From contig ML769555.1 of assembly GCA_009733575.1 (NCBI GenBank), positions 1-64,000 on the forward strand: a stretch of DNA of 64,000 bases. The letters run 5' to 3'. This stretch comes from Gymnopus androsaceus JB14 (Eukaryota > Basidiomycota > Agaricomycetes > Agaricales > Omphalotaceae). A program made the position numbers and the translations under genes. Below are positions 11,931-22,499 of this stretch, one piece after another. Under the pieces are notes generated by a model. That model ran no database searches. It had not been told where the DNA came from and worked only from the letters and a program-made list of their open reading frames with translations. Within the stretch, counting starts at the first letter, position 1, and the number at the start of each line of letters is the position of its first letter.

Positions 11931-12226
11931 CAACCATTGTCTTTTTTTCTATTTACTTTGTCTTCCACCATATAACAAGAAAAATCAAGTTTATTGTCTT
12001 TCTCAACTTAATCCATTGCGTATCGGGGTCTTTTCACCCTTCCTCCCCACTATCTTCTGCCACCAACACACCCTATGGCGAATATTAAATCAAACCAACA
12101 ATTGTCTTTTTACCTTGTCTTCTATTGGACCGCATGACAATAGAAATCAAGTTTATTGTTGTTCCAAAATTTAAATTCATTGGGTATCAAGGTCTTCTCA
12201 TCCTTCCTCCCCACTATCTCCTGCCT
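11931..12226. repeat. Tandem duplication, offset about 165 bp
   Basis: Two units (11931-12061 and 12096-12226) share CAACNATTGTCTTTTT, AATCAAGTTTATTGT and CCTTCCTCCCCACTATC in the same order. They differ by small gaps and substitutions. No gene is visible in them. Confidence 0.75.
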
Positions 12227-12399
12227 GGCACAGTCATCAATGTCTACCATACTATCTCCCAAAACTACTGTGATTGATACCTTTTCCTCGCCAAAGACTG
12301 CTCCCATCCCAGAGTGATACCATTATACTCCACAACAGTATCACAATGTTGTCCTCAGAGTTTGGCCATCCACAGGGAACTTTGGTCAAAACCTCTTGT

Positions 12400-12925
12400 T
12401 TATCCTTATCTTCAGACCAGGCGCCCCACTCCACTACAAACAACCCAGGTGGATTCATTGTTGTCTGGAAACGCGTCCATGCCTGGTTCTCCCTTGACTC
12501 CGGCAGCAGATGTATTCCCGCCTGACATGCATGCCAAGAGCCCGATACCAATTCTCACCCTGCCGCCGCATGGGACTCTCACAATTTCCAGCCTCAACTT
12601 ACACCCCATGGTGGCCAAGTCATATCGTGTAAGCGTCATCCTTAATTTAGAGGTATTCTACTCATGATCTCTCAGGTTATTGCCAAGTCTGCGATAGCCG
12701 CATTCAAACTGGATATTGATTCTTCTTTGTCCAACCAGGACCCCATGTCTAAGTCTGAGGCATGCACACAGGTAAATTTTATACGTTAGATTCATTCAAT
12801 TCTCATCCTTCTCCCTAGATTGAAAGTAAAATTCCTGCTTACAAGAATCATGAGGACCACTGGGGAGCAGACATCTTGCTTCAAGATCAGCTAAAGAGCA
12901 TGAGAGATATGTGCAATAAGAAGTA
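12400..12925 (+). pseudogene. Exon fragments of an unrecognised gene
   Basis: A coding-like stretch within the 12314-12667 frame ends at SYR near 12628. It appears to join, through an intron of about 48 bp (GTAAGC...CTCAG), to an exon reading VIAKSAIAAFKLDIDSSLSN (about 12676-12774). A second intron (GTAAAT...CCCTAG) leads to IESKIPAYKNHEDHWGADIL and a stop near 12926. The splice signals are good and the exons charged, so this is probably a real gene remnant. Its 5' end is not identifiable and I do not recognise the family. Confidence 0.4.
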
Positions 12926-13003
12926 AAAGAAGCAGGAGGATTAGCATACTTATTATTGGGAGTTTTGTTATCTTCAATTGTGTTTGTACTTCGACGCAAT
13001 AGC

Positions 13004-13363
13004 CTAATGAGTCCGATAAAAACAATAAAATGATGGATGCGAGCACATGCAACAAACCCACATCAAGTCTTGGTACATAACATCCTGCATTCTTTGAAAA
13101 TTTAATCTCACAAACACACAAAGTGGCCTTGAAATACCATGCTCCTCACATACGGAACATCACTAATGAGTCCGATAAAAACCAATAAAACAATAAAACG
13201 ATTGACGCATGCGGCAAACCCACGGCAAGTTTGTCTGTAGCAATTATTCACGTGGTGCGTAACATCCTGCGTTCTTTGAAAAATTAATCTCACAAAAACA
13301 TAAAAGTGGCCTGGTATGAGGTCAAATTACAAAAAGATTGCGCTCCCCACAGATGGAACATCA
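13004..13363. repeat. Tandem duplication, offset 159 bp
   Basis: Units starting at 13004 and 13163 both begin CTAATGAGTCCGATAAAAAC. In the same order they share CAAACCCAC, CATCCTGC(A/G)TTCTTTGAAAA, TAATCTCACAAA and AAAGTGGCCT. The second unit has a ~20 bp extra segment and extends about 40 bp further. Confidence 0.8.
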
Positions 13364-13599
13364 TTCCAATTCCACCAGTAAACGCAGCAGGCTGCCTCCA
13401 CACTCCTTTGACGACTCAACCATGACATGAAACTCAGTTCCACTTCATAATGTATATTATTGTATAGCTCCTATTAACTTCGGCTCACCTTTGACATTGT
13501 CTATCTAGGCATCTATGACCACTATCTTTCAACTTCGAGCATATAGGATCTTGACATCAAGCAAATGCGGCTCTGTTTCCATTGCCGCAATCTCTTCCA

Positions 13600-13872
13600 A
13601 AACCCAACATCTAGCTGCTTCATGTTTCCCTCTTGTTGAATACCATTTCGAACAATGGCCACTATGCCAACCCTACATCCACAATTGTGATGTTGTATAC
13701 TGTGGAAGTCGATTCCGACTTTTCTTCCAATGACACAAACACCTTCCAAAGAACCCTGACCTGCGTATTAATGGTGACTTGATCATTATGCATCTGGGAA
13801 AGAAGGTCGAAGGGAACATTGTTAACCTTAGGACTGGTGATCAAAAGCTAGCACGCCAAATTGCCAGACGGT
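13600..13872 (+). pseudogene. Exon fragment of an unrecognised protein
   Basis: One frame reads YTVEVDSDFSSNDTNTFQRT (about 13692-13755). A second frame, one base off, reads GDLIIMHLGKKVEGNIVNLR followed by TGDQKLARQIARR (about 13770-13871), ending at a possible GTGAGC donor. The composition suggests real coding ancestry with a frameshift near 13760. The family is not recognised. Confidence 0.35.
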
Positions 13873-14074
13873 GAGCATTGAATCTATCCTGGAACTTTTA
13901 AATAACATGATTATCTTCAGCTTTCTTTGCACCACGTTTAGCTCAGTTTCAAGGTGATCGGAGGTGGAAAATCAGTCAATTAATTGAATTGTAGTGAAAA
14001 TATACCATAATTGAATAGTAATGACACCAAAGTGTTTGCAAAGTCTGTTACAAAACCGTATGCTTGAGGAAGTA

Positions 14075-14663
14075 TGTCATGCCCAGTACTACCGATTCCA
14101 CTATCTTCAACCCCAAACCCGCCCGATCATATGTATAACCCAACCTCGCGACTCAACAACTGCCCGCTAACCCCACGATGGGTCTCAGCTACTTCCGTAC
14201 ATACTTACTACTCAATCCAACATCCCGTTCATATATAACTGGTAACCTCTCTTGAAGGATCCCTTGTCTTGATATTAACTTGTTTACTCCCGTATCTCTT
14301 GTTTTCTCTCTATTTTCTTATACTCTTGTCAATTCATCTATTTTCTCAATACACGCTTGTTCTGGCTTCCGCTTTTTGACTCACGCATCGACTTGACTAC
14401 CAGCAAGCTCATACAACAATCAGACTCACCGCCGTTGACTATTCGACATCAGCTCGCACAACTAGACTCAGAACTCACATTCGGGAGCTTTGGCATTCCC
14501 AACCCACCCGCTTCTCACTACTAGTCTTTGACTAGTCCACCCGCACGCATATTCGATCGCGGATCTTGCCCGCCTTTTATACTAAAGGCCTCAAAGCTAC
14601 TTTCAGTACCTTTCCCTAAGACCGTCGACCCCGGTCTTACACAACATCAAGACCAAACCGTCA
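14075..14663 (+). repeat. Possible 5' LTR and leader of a Ty3-like element
   Basis: The sequence starts TGTCATGCCCAGTACTACC and contains a TATA-like CATATATAACTGG (about 14227). It then has a pyrimidine-rich region typical of fungal promoters before the gag-like frame at 14664. A CA about 375 bases in (near 14449) could be the LTR end. No second copy lies in the window, so the LTR status is inference from position and start sequence only. Confidence 0.35.
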
Positions 14664-15287
14664 TTGAATATGTTGGGGACGTTCATGGTACCACCTTCCT
14701 TGTCTGCTGGACAACAGGAGGGCGAGACACAACAACAAGGAGAAGCTCCCGACTTTGGGAATTACCAATGGGGAGAACGAGGACAACACCTTTCTGCGGG
14801 ATCCCAAGGATCCAGCACCAACAGGATATTTGGATCGTTACCTGCTGAGGTTACCCCTCCGACAGCCGTGGTAGCCTATGCACCTCCTGATCAGCAATAC
14901 CTGCCAATACAGACAGTTGCACAGGGTCAACACATTCAGACCCTTCAACCGCCCACATCGGCGTTCCACCTGGGGCTACCCGCACTGCCAGGATCATCAG
15001 GAATCTCCCCTGATAATACTCAGGGTCGAAGACAATTCCGTACAACGTCAATGGGAGTGGGAGTGTACCGCCCGACAGACATCTCACCATCTTTGAGGGG
15101 GAGACATGCCCAACCAGCACCCCCACAGGAGCTTCGTTATACTCCGCAGGGAGCCCCTGACAAAGAACGTCAGAATTTGGAAGCTCAACAATCGGAAACT
15201 AGCTCCCAACGGCATAAGAGTAGTACCATGGGGGACTTCATCTCGAGGGCAAGACAACCCTCCCTATCTTTGATAGAAATGGATTGA
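14664..15287 (+). pseudogene. Ty3-like gag, N-terminal part 1
   Basis: An open frame of 207 codons, rich in Gln, Pro, Ser and Gly (QYLPIQTVAQGQHIQTLQPP-like), without a globular signature. It ends at TGA 15285-15287, immediately before repeat B. Its composition matches the segments at 17.0-18.7 kb and 19.8-21.6 kb. The simplest reading is one long gag region split by later insertions. The N-terminal low-complexity part of basidiomycete Ty3 gag proteins usually looks like this (memory). Confidence 0.55.
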
Positions 15288-15293
15288 TCGGGA

Positions 15294-16444
15294 GGCCTCT
15301 GCCTTTCTCACTCAGAGGGAGATGATAAGGTTAGCCAAAACTCGGACGAGAGGTCCATAAATTAAGCGGATCATGAAGTGCTGTACTGTACAGGAACACC
15401 AGTAGCTAATGGAATGCATAGTATGGTACAAGTACACTAATTAAAAAGAGAAACAGATAACAGATATGTGAAATAGAGGGAGAGGAGGGAGGGTAACGAA
15501 AAAATGCACAGATCCTGCTAGATCTGCTCGGATATCTGTTAGTACAATGTAGAAAGCTTATCAGGCATGATCTGCGCACCAAGAGCCCTGATATCTAGTG
15601 ACCTAACAAGCAGGAAAGCGGAATGTGCACTGGATGTGTTTAGATCTGGCTAGATGTGTTGTGGGCTCTGTTCAGTGACAAGATCAAGGTAAAAAATGCG
15701 AAGCCATACCAGATCCTTGTATCTGAGATACTGTAAACTCGAAGCTAGTAGTCTGTACAGATGTAAGGATGTGCTGGGAAGTGATGTTAGAGCTATCAGA
15801 GCTGTGGAGAGCGGACAACCAGCCTTACCCAACACTGAGAGAGATGATGGGGGAAAGGAAGCAAGGAGCACAAGGAATCAGGACGCCTCAGGGCTTTCTC
15901 ACACAGGCCTCTGCTCGGAACTCCGGCACCTGGATGAGACTGAGGGCATCTGACCATGGCCCCATGACCTGGCTGATGAATGATATAACTCGAAAAAGCG
16001 AGTTGAGCATGTCCCTAGAATGGAACATAGCGTGCCAACCACGACAGCTATTAAGAAGCTGTTTGCGCACAAATGACCGTGACGGTACGCTGGAAATATG
16101 GACTGAACGCAGTAACGCTTTAATCAACGGAAGGCATTGAATAAGAGCGAAATGACTAAGTTGCTCAGAATTTGGAGTTGAGCAAGTTGTGATACATTGC
16201 TGCGATGCACCATAGATACTGAAGATAGAAGCATGGTTGGTAAGCCAATATTGTAGGGCATATCGAACTCTATTTGCGTGCACTAGGGGTGGCAAATAGG
16301 GAATAGCGAAGTGCAGCAATTGTGTAAATGAATTCATGTGCGCTAAAAAGCGATGAATTGTGCATTACAATTGCTGCAGAAGATCTGTTGTTTGCTGAGG
16401 CCTGCAGAAAAGCTCCCTACCTCTGGAATCCGCCTTCATGTCGA
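15294..16444 (+). repeat. Dispersed ~1.1 kb repeat, copy B (longest form)
   Basis: Starts GGCCTCTGCCTTTCTCACTC and ends CCTTCATGTCGA. Near-identical to copy A from 15396 onward and to the complement of copy C over its whole length apart from a ~62 bp gap in C. It is inserted after the gag frame. A 7-base near-repeat, TGATCGG at 15285-15291 and TGATTGG at 17014-17020, brackets B plus B' and could be a target duplication, but it is not perfect. Confidence 0.85.
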
Positions 16445-17011
16445 ACAACCAGCCTTACCCAACACTGAGAGAGATGATGGGGGAAAGGAAGCAAGGAGCA
16501 CAGGGAATCAGGACATCTCAGGGCATTCTCACACAGGCCTCTGCTCGGAACTCCGGCACCTGGATGAGACTGAGGGCATCGGACATGGCCCCATGACCTG
16601 GCTGATGAATGATATAACTCGAAAAAGCGAGTTGAGCATGTCCCTAGAATGGAACATAGCGTGCCAACCACAATAGCTATTAACAAGCTGCTTGCGCACA
16701 AATGACCGTGACGGTACGCTGGAAATATGGACTGAACACAGTAACGCTTTAATCAACGTGAGGCATTGAATAAGAGCGAAATAACTAAGTTGCTCAGAAT
16801 TTGGAGTTGAGGAAGTTGTGATACATTGCTGCGATGCACCATAGATACTGAAGATAGAAGCATGGTTGGTAAGCCAATATTGTAGAGCATATTGAACTCT
16901 ATTTGCGTGCACTAGGGGTGGCAAAGAGGATATAGTGAAGTTCAGCAATTGTGTAAATGAATTCATGTGCGCTAAAAAGCTCCCTACCTCTGGAATCCGC
17001 CTTCATGTCGA
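16445..17011 (+). repeat. Partial tandem copy B' of the dispersed repeat
   Basis: Repeats positions 15815-16444 of copy B directly downstream of it, starting ACAACCAGCC and ending CTTCATGTCGA. Relative to B it lacks about 66 bases between two AAAAGC motifs (B has them near 16344 and 16408; B' joins at about 16972). This looks like a deletion between short direct repeats. Confidence 0.85.
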
Positions 17012-17013
17012 AA

Positions 17014-18714
17014 TGATTGGACCTCGACCATCCTCCAAGACCACATTCCGACTGCAGGATCTTCTGATGGCAAATTGTTGCACCTGGGCTGACCTGGCTC
17101 ACGTTTCCCACTACTTCCTGCGGGAGATGGGACTGCCGGCGGAAGGGAGTTTGACCCCTTCAGAGTTACGGGAAATGTTCCTCGAGGTATGTCGACAACC
17201 CATACCAGTACAAGCAGGTCACCCCACGGTGTCCAGTTTCCTCTCCATCGCAGAAAATCGCTGCAACTTGCTGTGGTTCTTCAACGTACTCTTGGATCCA
17301 GAAGTTGTCCAGCGCGTTAACGAAGCTTCCCAAATGCCTAACACTGACAGGGGGCCACTTTCTCTCACCCCATCATACCATGGAAATAGACCAGGTTTGG
17401 AATGGGACCAAGGGGGAAGGAGCATCTCCTCAGAGGCTGCACAAATTGCTTGGGAAGCCTTGCACGCACGATGGGAGGGAAATAACACTGTCCACCTGCC
17501 AATCACCCATTACAAATGGCAGCATGGAATTCGAACTGATCCCTTAGCACGAGCTACACCAGTTGCGTCTCGGACGCTTAACCCAACAGTGCAATCGGGA
17601 AGGATACCTGAAGGTGGGGCTCAGCCACCGTGGTCCGACCTTGACAAGAGTGGATGACAAATAGACGTTGCCCCACTGATGTCCACCTGGAGGGCACCAT
17701 GACTCCTCTGAGGGGAAAGTCTGCATTTGGAGATAGGTGGGGTCAAACCATCTATAGTGTAGCACTGTCAGGGAATGGGAGATTCAATGTGAGCACGCCC
17801 GAAACGCGACGTGTTTCCTGTCAAATGCAATTGGACAAAATCATGTTGAAACCTGGTGCGACACTCACCCCAGAAGAGTTGGAGTAGGCAAAAAAGCTAA
17901 AACGGGCAATAGAGGAGGATGATGACCAGCAACAGTACCTGCTACTTACTGTGAATGACAAAGGACAGCAAGCGGCTGACCCTACCTCTACTGCTCATAA
18001 CCCCTCCTTGCATCCTCCAATAACCCTCTGACTCTTCCGCCCGAAGGACCATGAAACCCCATGCCGTATTTGCGACCACCATCAACATGGAGAGAATGGG
18101 GGGAAAGTGTATTGCGAACACAGGAAGAGAATCCAGACGTCTTGGGATCCCCAAGGTTACTCAAACCCGCTTCCCTCGAAACAGTACAGGAAGAAGATGG
18201 CAACAGTATCTATACAAACGAGGGGGAGGATCACACAGCTCGCCCGCCAAGATCTCCACAATCTGCGGAAGGAACAAGGAGGGAAAACCCAATTCCTGAA
18301 CCGAAGCAGAATGCAAGTGCTCCTCAAGTTTTTCGGACAATTGGGGAACTCCCACAAATGCAACCCGAGCGCACTAGGTCGGAACCAGACGTGGGATGTA
18401 GTTCGTGGCCACAACATCAGAGGGTGAGGGAGGGACAGGCAACGTGGCATATCCGAGATAGCCCACCCCATAGTTCCAGACAGGCATTACAGGCAGCGGG
18501 AGGGATTGCGGGAGGAGAATCTCGAAGGGGGGAGGTAGAAACCAGGTTACCAAAAGCCCTTTTGGATCCAGGTGTAATAGGAAGACGGGATCAAGAAGAG
18601 GGAGTGATAAGGGGAAATCAGTACCACACACAGTGGCTGCCATACTCAATCCCCACACAAACCGCATTCCAGCCTCCTACCCAGTCCCCACAAAACCTTG
18701 CGCCACCCGCCATC
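17014..18714 (+). pseudogene. Ty3-like gag, N-terminal part 2
   Basis: The frame at about 17011-17657 carries a helical region (LQDLLMANCCTWADLAHVSH, then FLREMGLPAEG, SLTPSELREMFLEVCRQ). A second frame at 18061-18720 is Pro/Gln/Glu-rich and ends QTAFQPPTQSPQNLAPPAIS at the border of repeat C. The frames do not join cleanly: stops occur near 17657 and 17887, and a frame change lies between. Position and composition put it between gag part 1 and the gag core. I infer one ancestral gag, interrupted by B/B' on the left and C on the right. Confidence 0.5.
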
Positions 18715-19809
18715 TCGACATGAAGGCGGATTCCAGAGGTAGGGAGCTTTTCTGCAGGTCTCAGCAAACAACAGATCTTCTGCAGCAATTGTAATCCACA
18801 ATTCATCGCTTTTTAGCGCATATGAATTCATTTACACAATTGCTGAACTTCACTATATCCTCTTTGCCACCCCTAGTGCACGCAAATAGAGTTCAATATG
18901 CTCTACAATATTGGCTTACCAACCATGCTTCTATCTTCAGTATCTATGGTGCATCGCAGCAATGTATCACAACTTGCTCAACTCCAAATTCTGAGCAACT
19001 TAGTCATTTCGCTCTTATTCAATGTCTTCCGTGGATTAAAGCGTTACTGTGTTGAGTCCATATTTCCAACGTACCGTCACGGTCATTTGTGCGCAAGCAG
19101 CTTGTTAATAGCTATCGTGGTTGGCACGCTATGTTCCATTCTAGGGAAATGCTCAACTCGCTTTTTCGAGTTATATCATTCATCGGCCAGGTCATGGGGC
19201 CATGGTCAGATGCCCTCAGTCTCATCCAGGTGCCGGAGTTCCGAGCAGAGGCCTGTGTGAGAAAGCCCTGAGGCGTCCTGATTCCTTGTGCTCCTTGCTT
19301 CCTTTCCCCCATCATCTCTCTCAGTGTTGGGTAAGGCTGGTTGTCCGCTCTCCACAGCTCTGATAGCTCTAACATCACTTCCCAGCAAATCCTTACATCT
19401 GTACAGACTACTAGCTTCGAGTTTACAGTATCTCAGATACAAGGATCTGGTATGGCTTCGCATTTTTTACCTTGATCTTGTCACTGAACAGAGCCCACAA
19501 CACATCTAGCCAGATCTAAACACATCCAGTGCACATTCCGCTTTCCTGCTTGTTAGATCACTAGATATCAGGGCTCTTGATCTAGCAGGATCTGCGCATT
19601 TTTTCGTCACCCTCCCTCCTCTCCCTCTATTTCACATATCTGTTATCTGTTTCTCATTCTAATTAGTGTACCTGTACCATACTATGCATTCCATTAGCTA
19701 CTGATGTTCCTGTACAGTACAGCACTTCATGATCCGCTTAATTTATGGACCTCTGGTCCGAGTTTTGGCTAACCTTATCATCTCCCTCTGAGTGAGAAAG
19801 GCAGAGGCC
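18715..19809 (-). repeat. Dispersed ~1.1 kb repeat, copy C (inverted)
   Basis: Reverse complement of copy B, running TCGACATGAAGGCGG to GGCAGAGGCC. Compared with B it lacks about 62 bases near 19570, where B has CTGCTCGGATATCTGTTAGT and following bases. It separates gag part 2 from the gag core. No clear target duplication is visible. Confidence 0.85.
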
Positions 19810-21592
19810 ACCTAACACTCAAGGAGTGCCCTGCCCATTCAACCGCAAGGGCCAGCAAACATTCCATACGTGTACAGACCTCCCACTCTCCCTCCCGCAC
19901 CATTCATTCAAGCTCCAAAGCAACTAAATTGGAATTGGAACTATGCGGGTGCACAAGTGCAGAATGCTAATATGGGAGGAGGACCTCCCAACCCAGGCGG
20001 GCCAGGAGGACCCCCAGGCGGATGGGGAGTGCCGTGGCAACCTGTGGGACCACCTACTGGACCACCACTCGGACCATGAGGACAATTGGGACTGATGGGA
20101 GGGGGAGGACCACCGGGAGGACCTCCAGGAGGACCACCAGGGGGACCTTATGGTGGGCTGCCACCTGGACCACCTGGAGCACCTCCACCCCCAACAGGCT
20201 ATCCTCAATGGTGGGACAGAATACGTTGGATGGCGATCCCGGGACCCCAGGGTGAAAGAGGCGAACAGGGACCACCTGGAAGGGAGAATGGAGACTTCGA
20301 GTGGAAGGACAGGATCAATGTGGAATCGAAAATTGATGTCAGGAAACCTCACAATTTCGCGGGAAAAGACTGTCAACTCTTCCACCCATGGATATCACAG
20401 ATCCTACGAGTATTCGCAGCAAAACCCACAATCCATGAAGAGGACTCGACCAAGGTGGCGTATGCAGTCAGTTTCCTCAGAGAAGCGGCTGCAATCCACT
20501 ATCAGAATCTCCTGGATTATGAGTGGAGTACAGAATACCGCTCTTCATGTGTGGGATGACTTTGTGCAAGTTTTTGGCGAGATATTTGGTCTTCCAAACG
20601 AGAAATTGGATGCACAATCCAAACTCTCCTGGATATCCCAACAACCCTACAAATCCTTCGCCAATTTCATCATTCGGTTTGAAGAATACGCCTTCCGAAC
20701 AGGGTACAACGATGATGCCCTGATTCACAACCTGTTGTCTGCAGTACATGAGTGGTTAGTTCTTTCCATTGCAAGTCAACCCAACCCACCCAATACGTAT
20801 GTCGGATGGACGTGGAGGATGATGCAACTCGATGGATCGGTAAGGGGATACTGAGAGGGGCTTCCTCGTCATTCCTCTAGAGCGACTCGAGTTGAACCCC
20901 AAATCGTGTACCAACCCTTGCCCGCAATCCCATACGCTCAGGCTGTTCCGGTTCAACCCCAATATTGGCCTGTAGCACACATTGAAGCAAATCCTGTAAA
21001 TACACTGCAGATGACAGCATCACAAGCTCGGAACTGGAGAAATCGACAAAGAGGAGCTGCCGCCTGGGAAGGAAACCCAGGAAACTCGCCTGACAGTCAC
21101 CCGCAAGCACACCTGGAAGAAGTCAACGACACATCAGGCCACGGACATGGACACTCTTCTTCATCAGAACATGTTTGTGCTTGTCATGATGGGGGGGACT
21201 TTACAGGAGTTTCGCTTAGAGCAGCCAGTACTCCCTGGACCCCGCAAGAGCGGGCGGAAATGAATCGTCGGAGAGCGCAAAACCTCTGCCTACGATGTGG
21301 GGGCCAGGGCCATTATCAGGCAAGCTGCGAAAATCCTGAATCTAAATTGCCACCAAAGGAGGGTGGCAATGAGGGTGATTCAACTCACCCAAATAAGGAT
21401 ATCATGCGTGTAGTGTTCTCTCCAGACGGAACCACCAACCCAACAAGTCCTGGAACGGGCATACTACGGGCAGTGTTCTCTGTCAAGGATAGAGAAGAGT
21501 CGCAGAATGACTGGAAGCTTGTTGAAGACGAGGAGGTCCTTCCTTTCAGTTCGGACTCGGGAAATGGAGCGGGGGCTCTGGGAAGGAAATAG
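19810..21592 (+). pseudogene. Ty3-like gag core with zinc knuckle
   Basis: The frame begins with a Gly/Pro collagen-like stretch (GGPPGGPPGGPPGGP, about 20100-20190). A gag capsid-like domain follows: KIDVRKPHNFAGKDCQLFHP, then a frame change near 20525, then SYKSFANFI/FEEYAFRTGYNDDA (about 20640-20720). The C-terminal part (20906-21592) holds a CX2CX4HX4C knuckle, CLRCGGQGHYQASC, at 21287-21328. A TGA at 20077, the frame change near 20525 and a stop near 20852 break it. Gag packages retroelement RNA; the knuckle binds nucleic acid. It lies directly upstream of the protease frame. Confidence 0.8.
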
Positions 21593-21639
21593 AGGAATCT
21601 CGGGGCCCCGTTTCACCCGTCATAGGTCAAGCAGCGCAC

Positions 21640-22008
21640 ATGGGGGCAACACCAGCTCGACTATCCTCAAGGTCCCATAACTCCTTTATTGTCACAACAA
21701 AACTATCATTTTTGAATACAGACACGGATGTAAATTATTACACATTAATAGATTCTGGTGCTACGAAATCTTTTGTTGATTGGTCCATCGCTAAGGCTTT
21801 CCCTCAAAACACTAAGAAACTGCTAACACCAGTCCCTCTTGAACCATTTGACAGAAAACCAACCTCAGTGGGAGCAATAACCTTGACTTTTATGGAGCGA
21901 GCTTTGCGGATGGGACTCTCCATACCGTCAAGTTCTTTGTATAGTACTGCTTTGTCACTCATGGAACCATCAATGCAAAGGTATGTTTCCCAATCAATTT
22001 TGTGGTAA
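21640..22008 (+). pseudogene. Ty3-like aspartic protease, truncated
   Basis: A frame of 122 codons contains NYYTLIDSGATKSFVDW, with the retropepsin DSGA active-site motif at about 21751-21762. The expected flap and the downstream reverse transcriptase, RNase H and integrase are absent. The sequence changes to AT-rich and SINE-like DNA after about 22010. The element is therefore a gag-protease fragment. Confidence 0.75.
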
Positions 22009-22079
22009 TAATATCACTGAAACCCTACTAAAAGCATAGGATTATCATCCATTCCATGGTTTTGAGGGTGCAGGAAGAT

Positions 22080-22180
22080 GAAGGGGAATGATGAAGGTTG
22101 TCGGTTGCACCGGAATACATATATATAATTATTAATAATTTAATTATATATATATAAATCATATTTTATATGGGGGCACA
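22080..22180. repeat. AT-rich low-complexity tract
   Basis: Alternating TATATA and ATTAATTA runs (about 22118-22170) separate the truncated Ty3 protease from the tRNA-like sequence. Confidence 0.7.
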
Positions 22181-22224
22181 CGAAACTTGGGCATATGAGC
22201 CAGTGAGCTTAGTGTATAATATCT

Positions 22225-22450
22225 GACATCTTGGTGAAGTGGTCTAGCTGGTTCAACTTGGTGCTAAAGTTGCCCAATTACTAGCGGTCTCATGTTCAAT
22301 CCTTGCTCTGACCTCCGAAGTATGTTTTTACTAGACCCAAGCCGCCCGTATGTGTGGCTGGGCCCGGTATTCTCACTGTCAGCAGTTCAGCACAGATTGT
22401 CCCAATCGGGAGCTGATTCCTTTAATCTGTATCTACAACCTGTAGATTAG
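22225..22450 (+). mobile_element. Candidate tRNA-derived SINE
   Basis: An A-box TGGTCTAGCTG (22240-22250, fits TRGYNNANNNG) is followed by a B-box GTTCAATCC (22294-22302, fits GWTCRANNC). The 54-base spacing is compatible with a tRNA head with a long variable arm. A unique tail (ACTAGACCCAAGCC..., TGGGCCCGGTATTCTC) follows. I could not fold a clean acceptor stem, and no second copy is in the window, so this may be a SINE, a tRNA pseudogene or chance. Confidence 0.4.
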
Positions 22451-22499
22451 ATGGATTGTAATCAGCAATATTGGCTGCTGGGCAATTGCCCTAGGCATT

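Noticed and set aside
13004..13025. CTAATGAGTCCG, similar to the hammerhead ribozyme core CTGATGAG
   Set aside because: The conserved G of CUGAUGA is A in both tandem units, no GAAA follows at the right place, and no stem II can be drawn.
19979..20200. Collagen-like GPPG repeats
   Set aside because: Part of the gag low-complexity region of a Ty3-like element upstream of its capsid and zinc knuckle; not a collagen gene.
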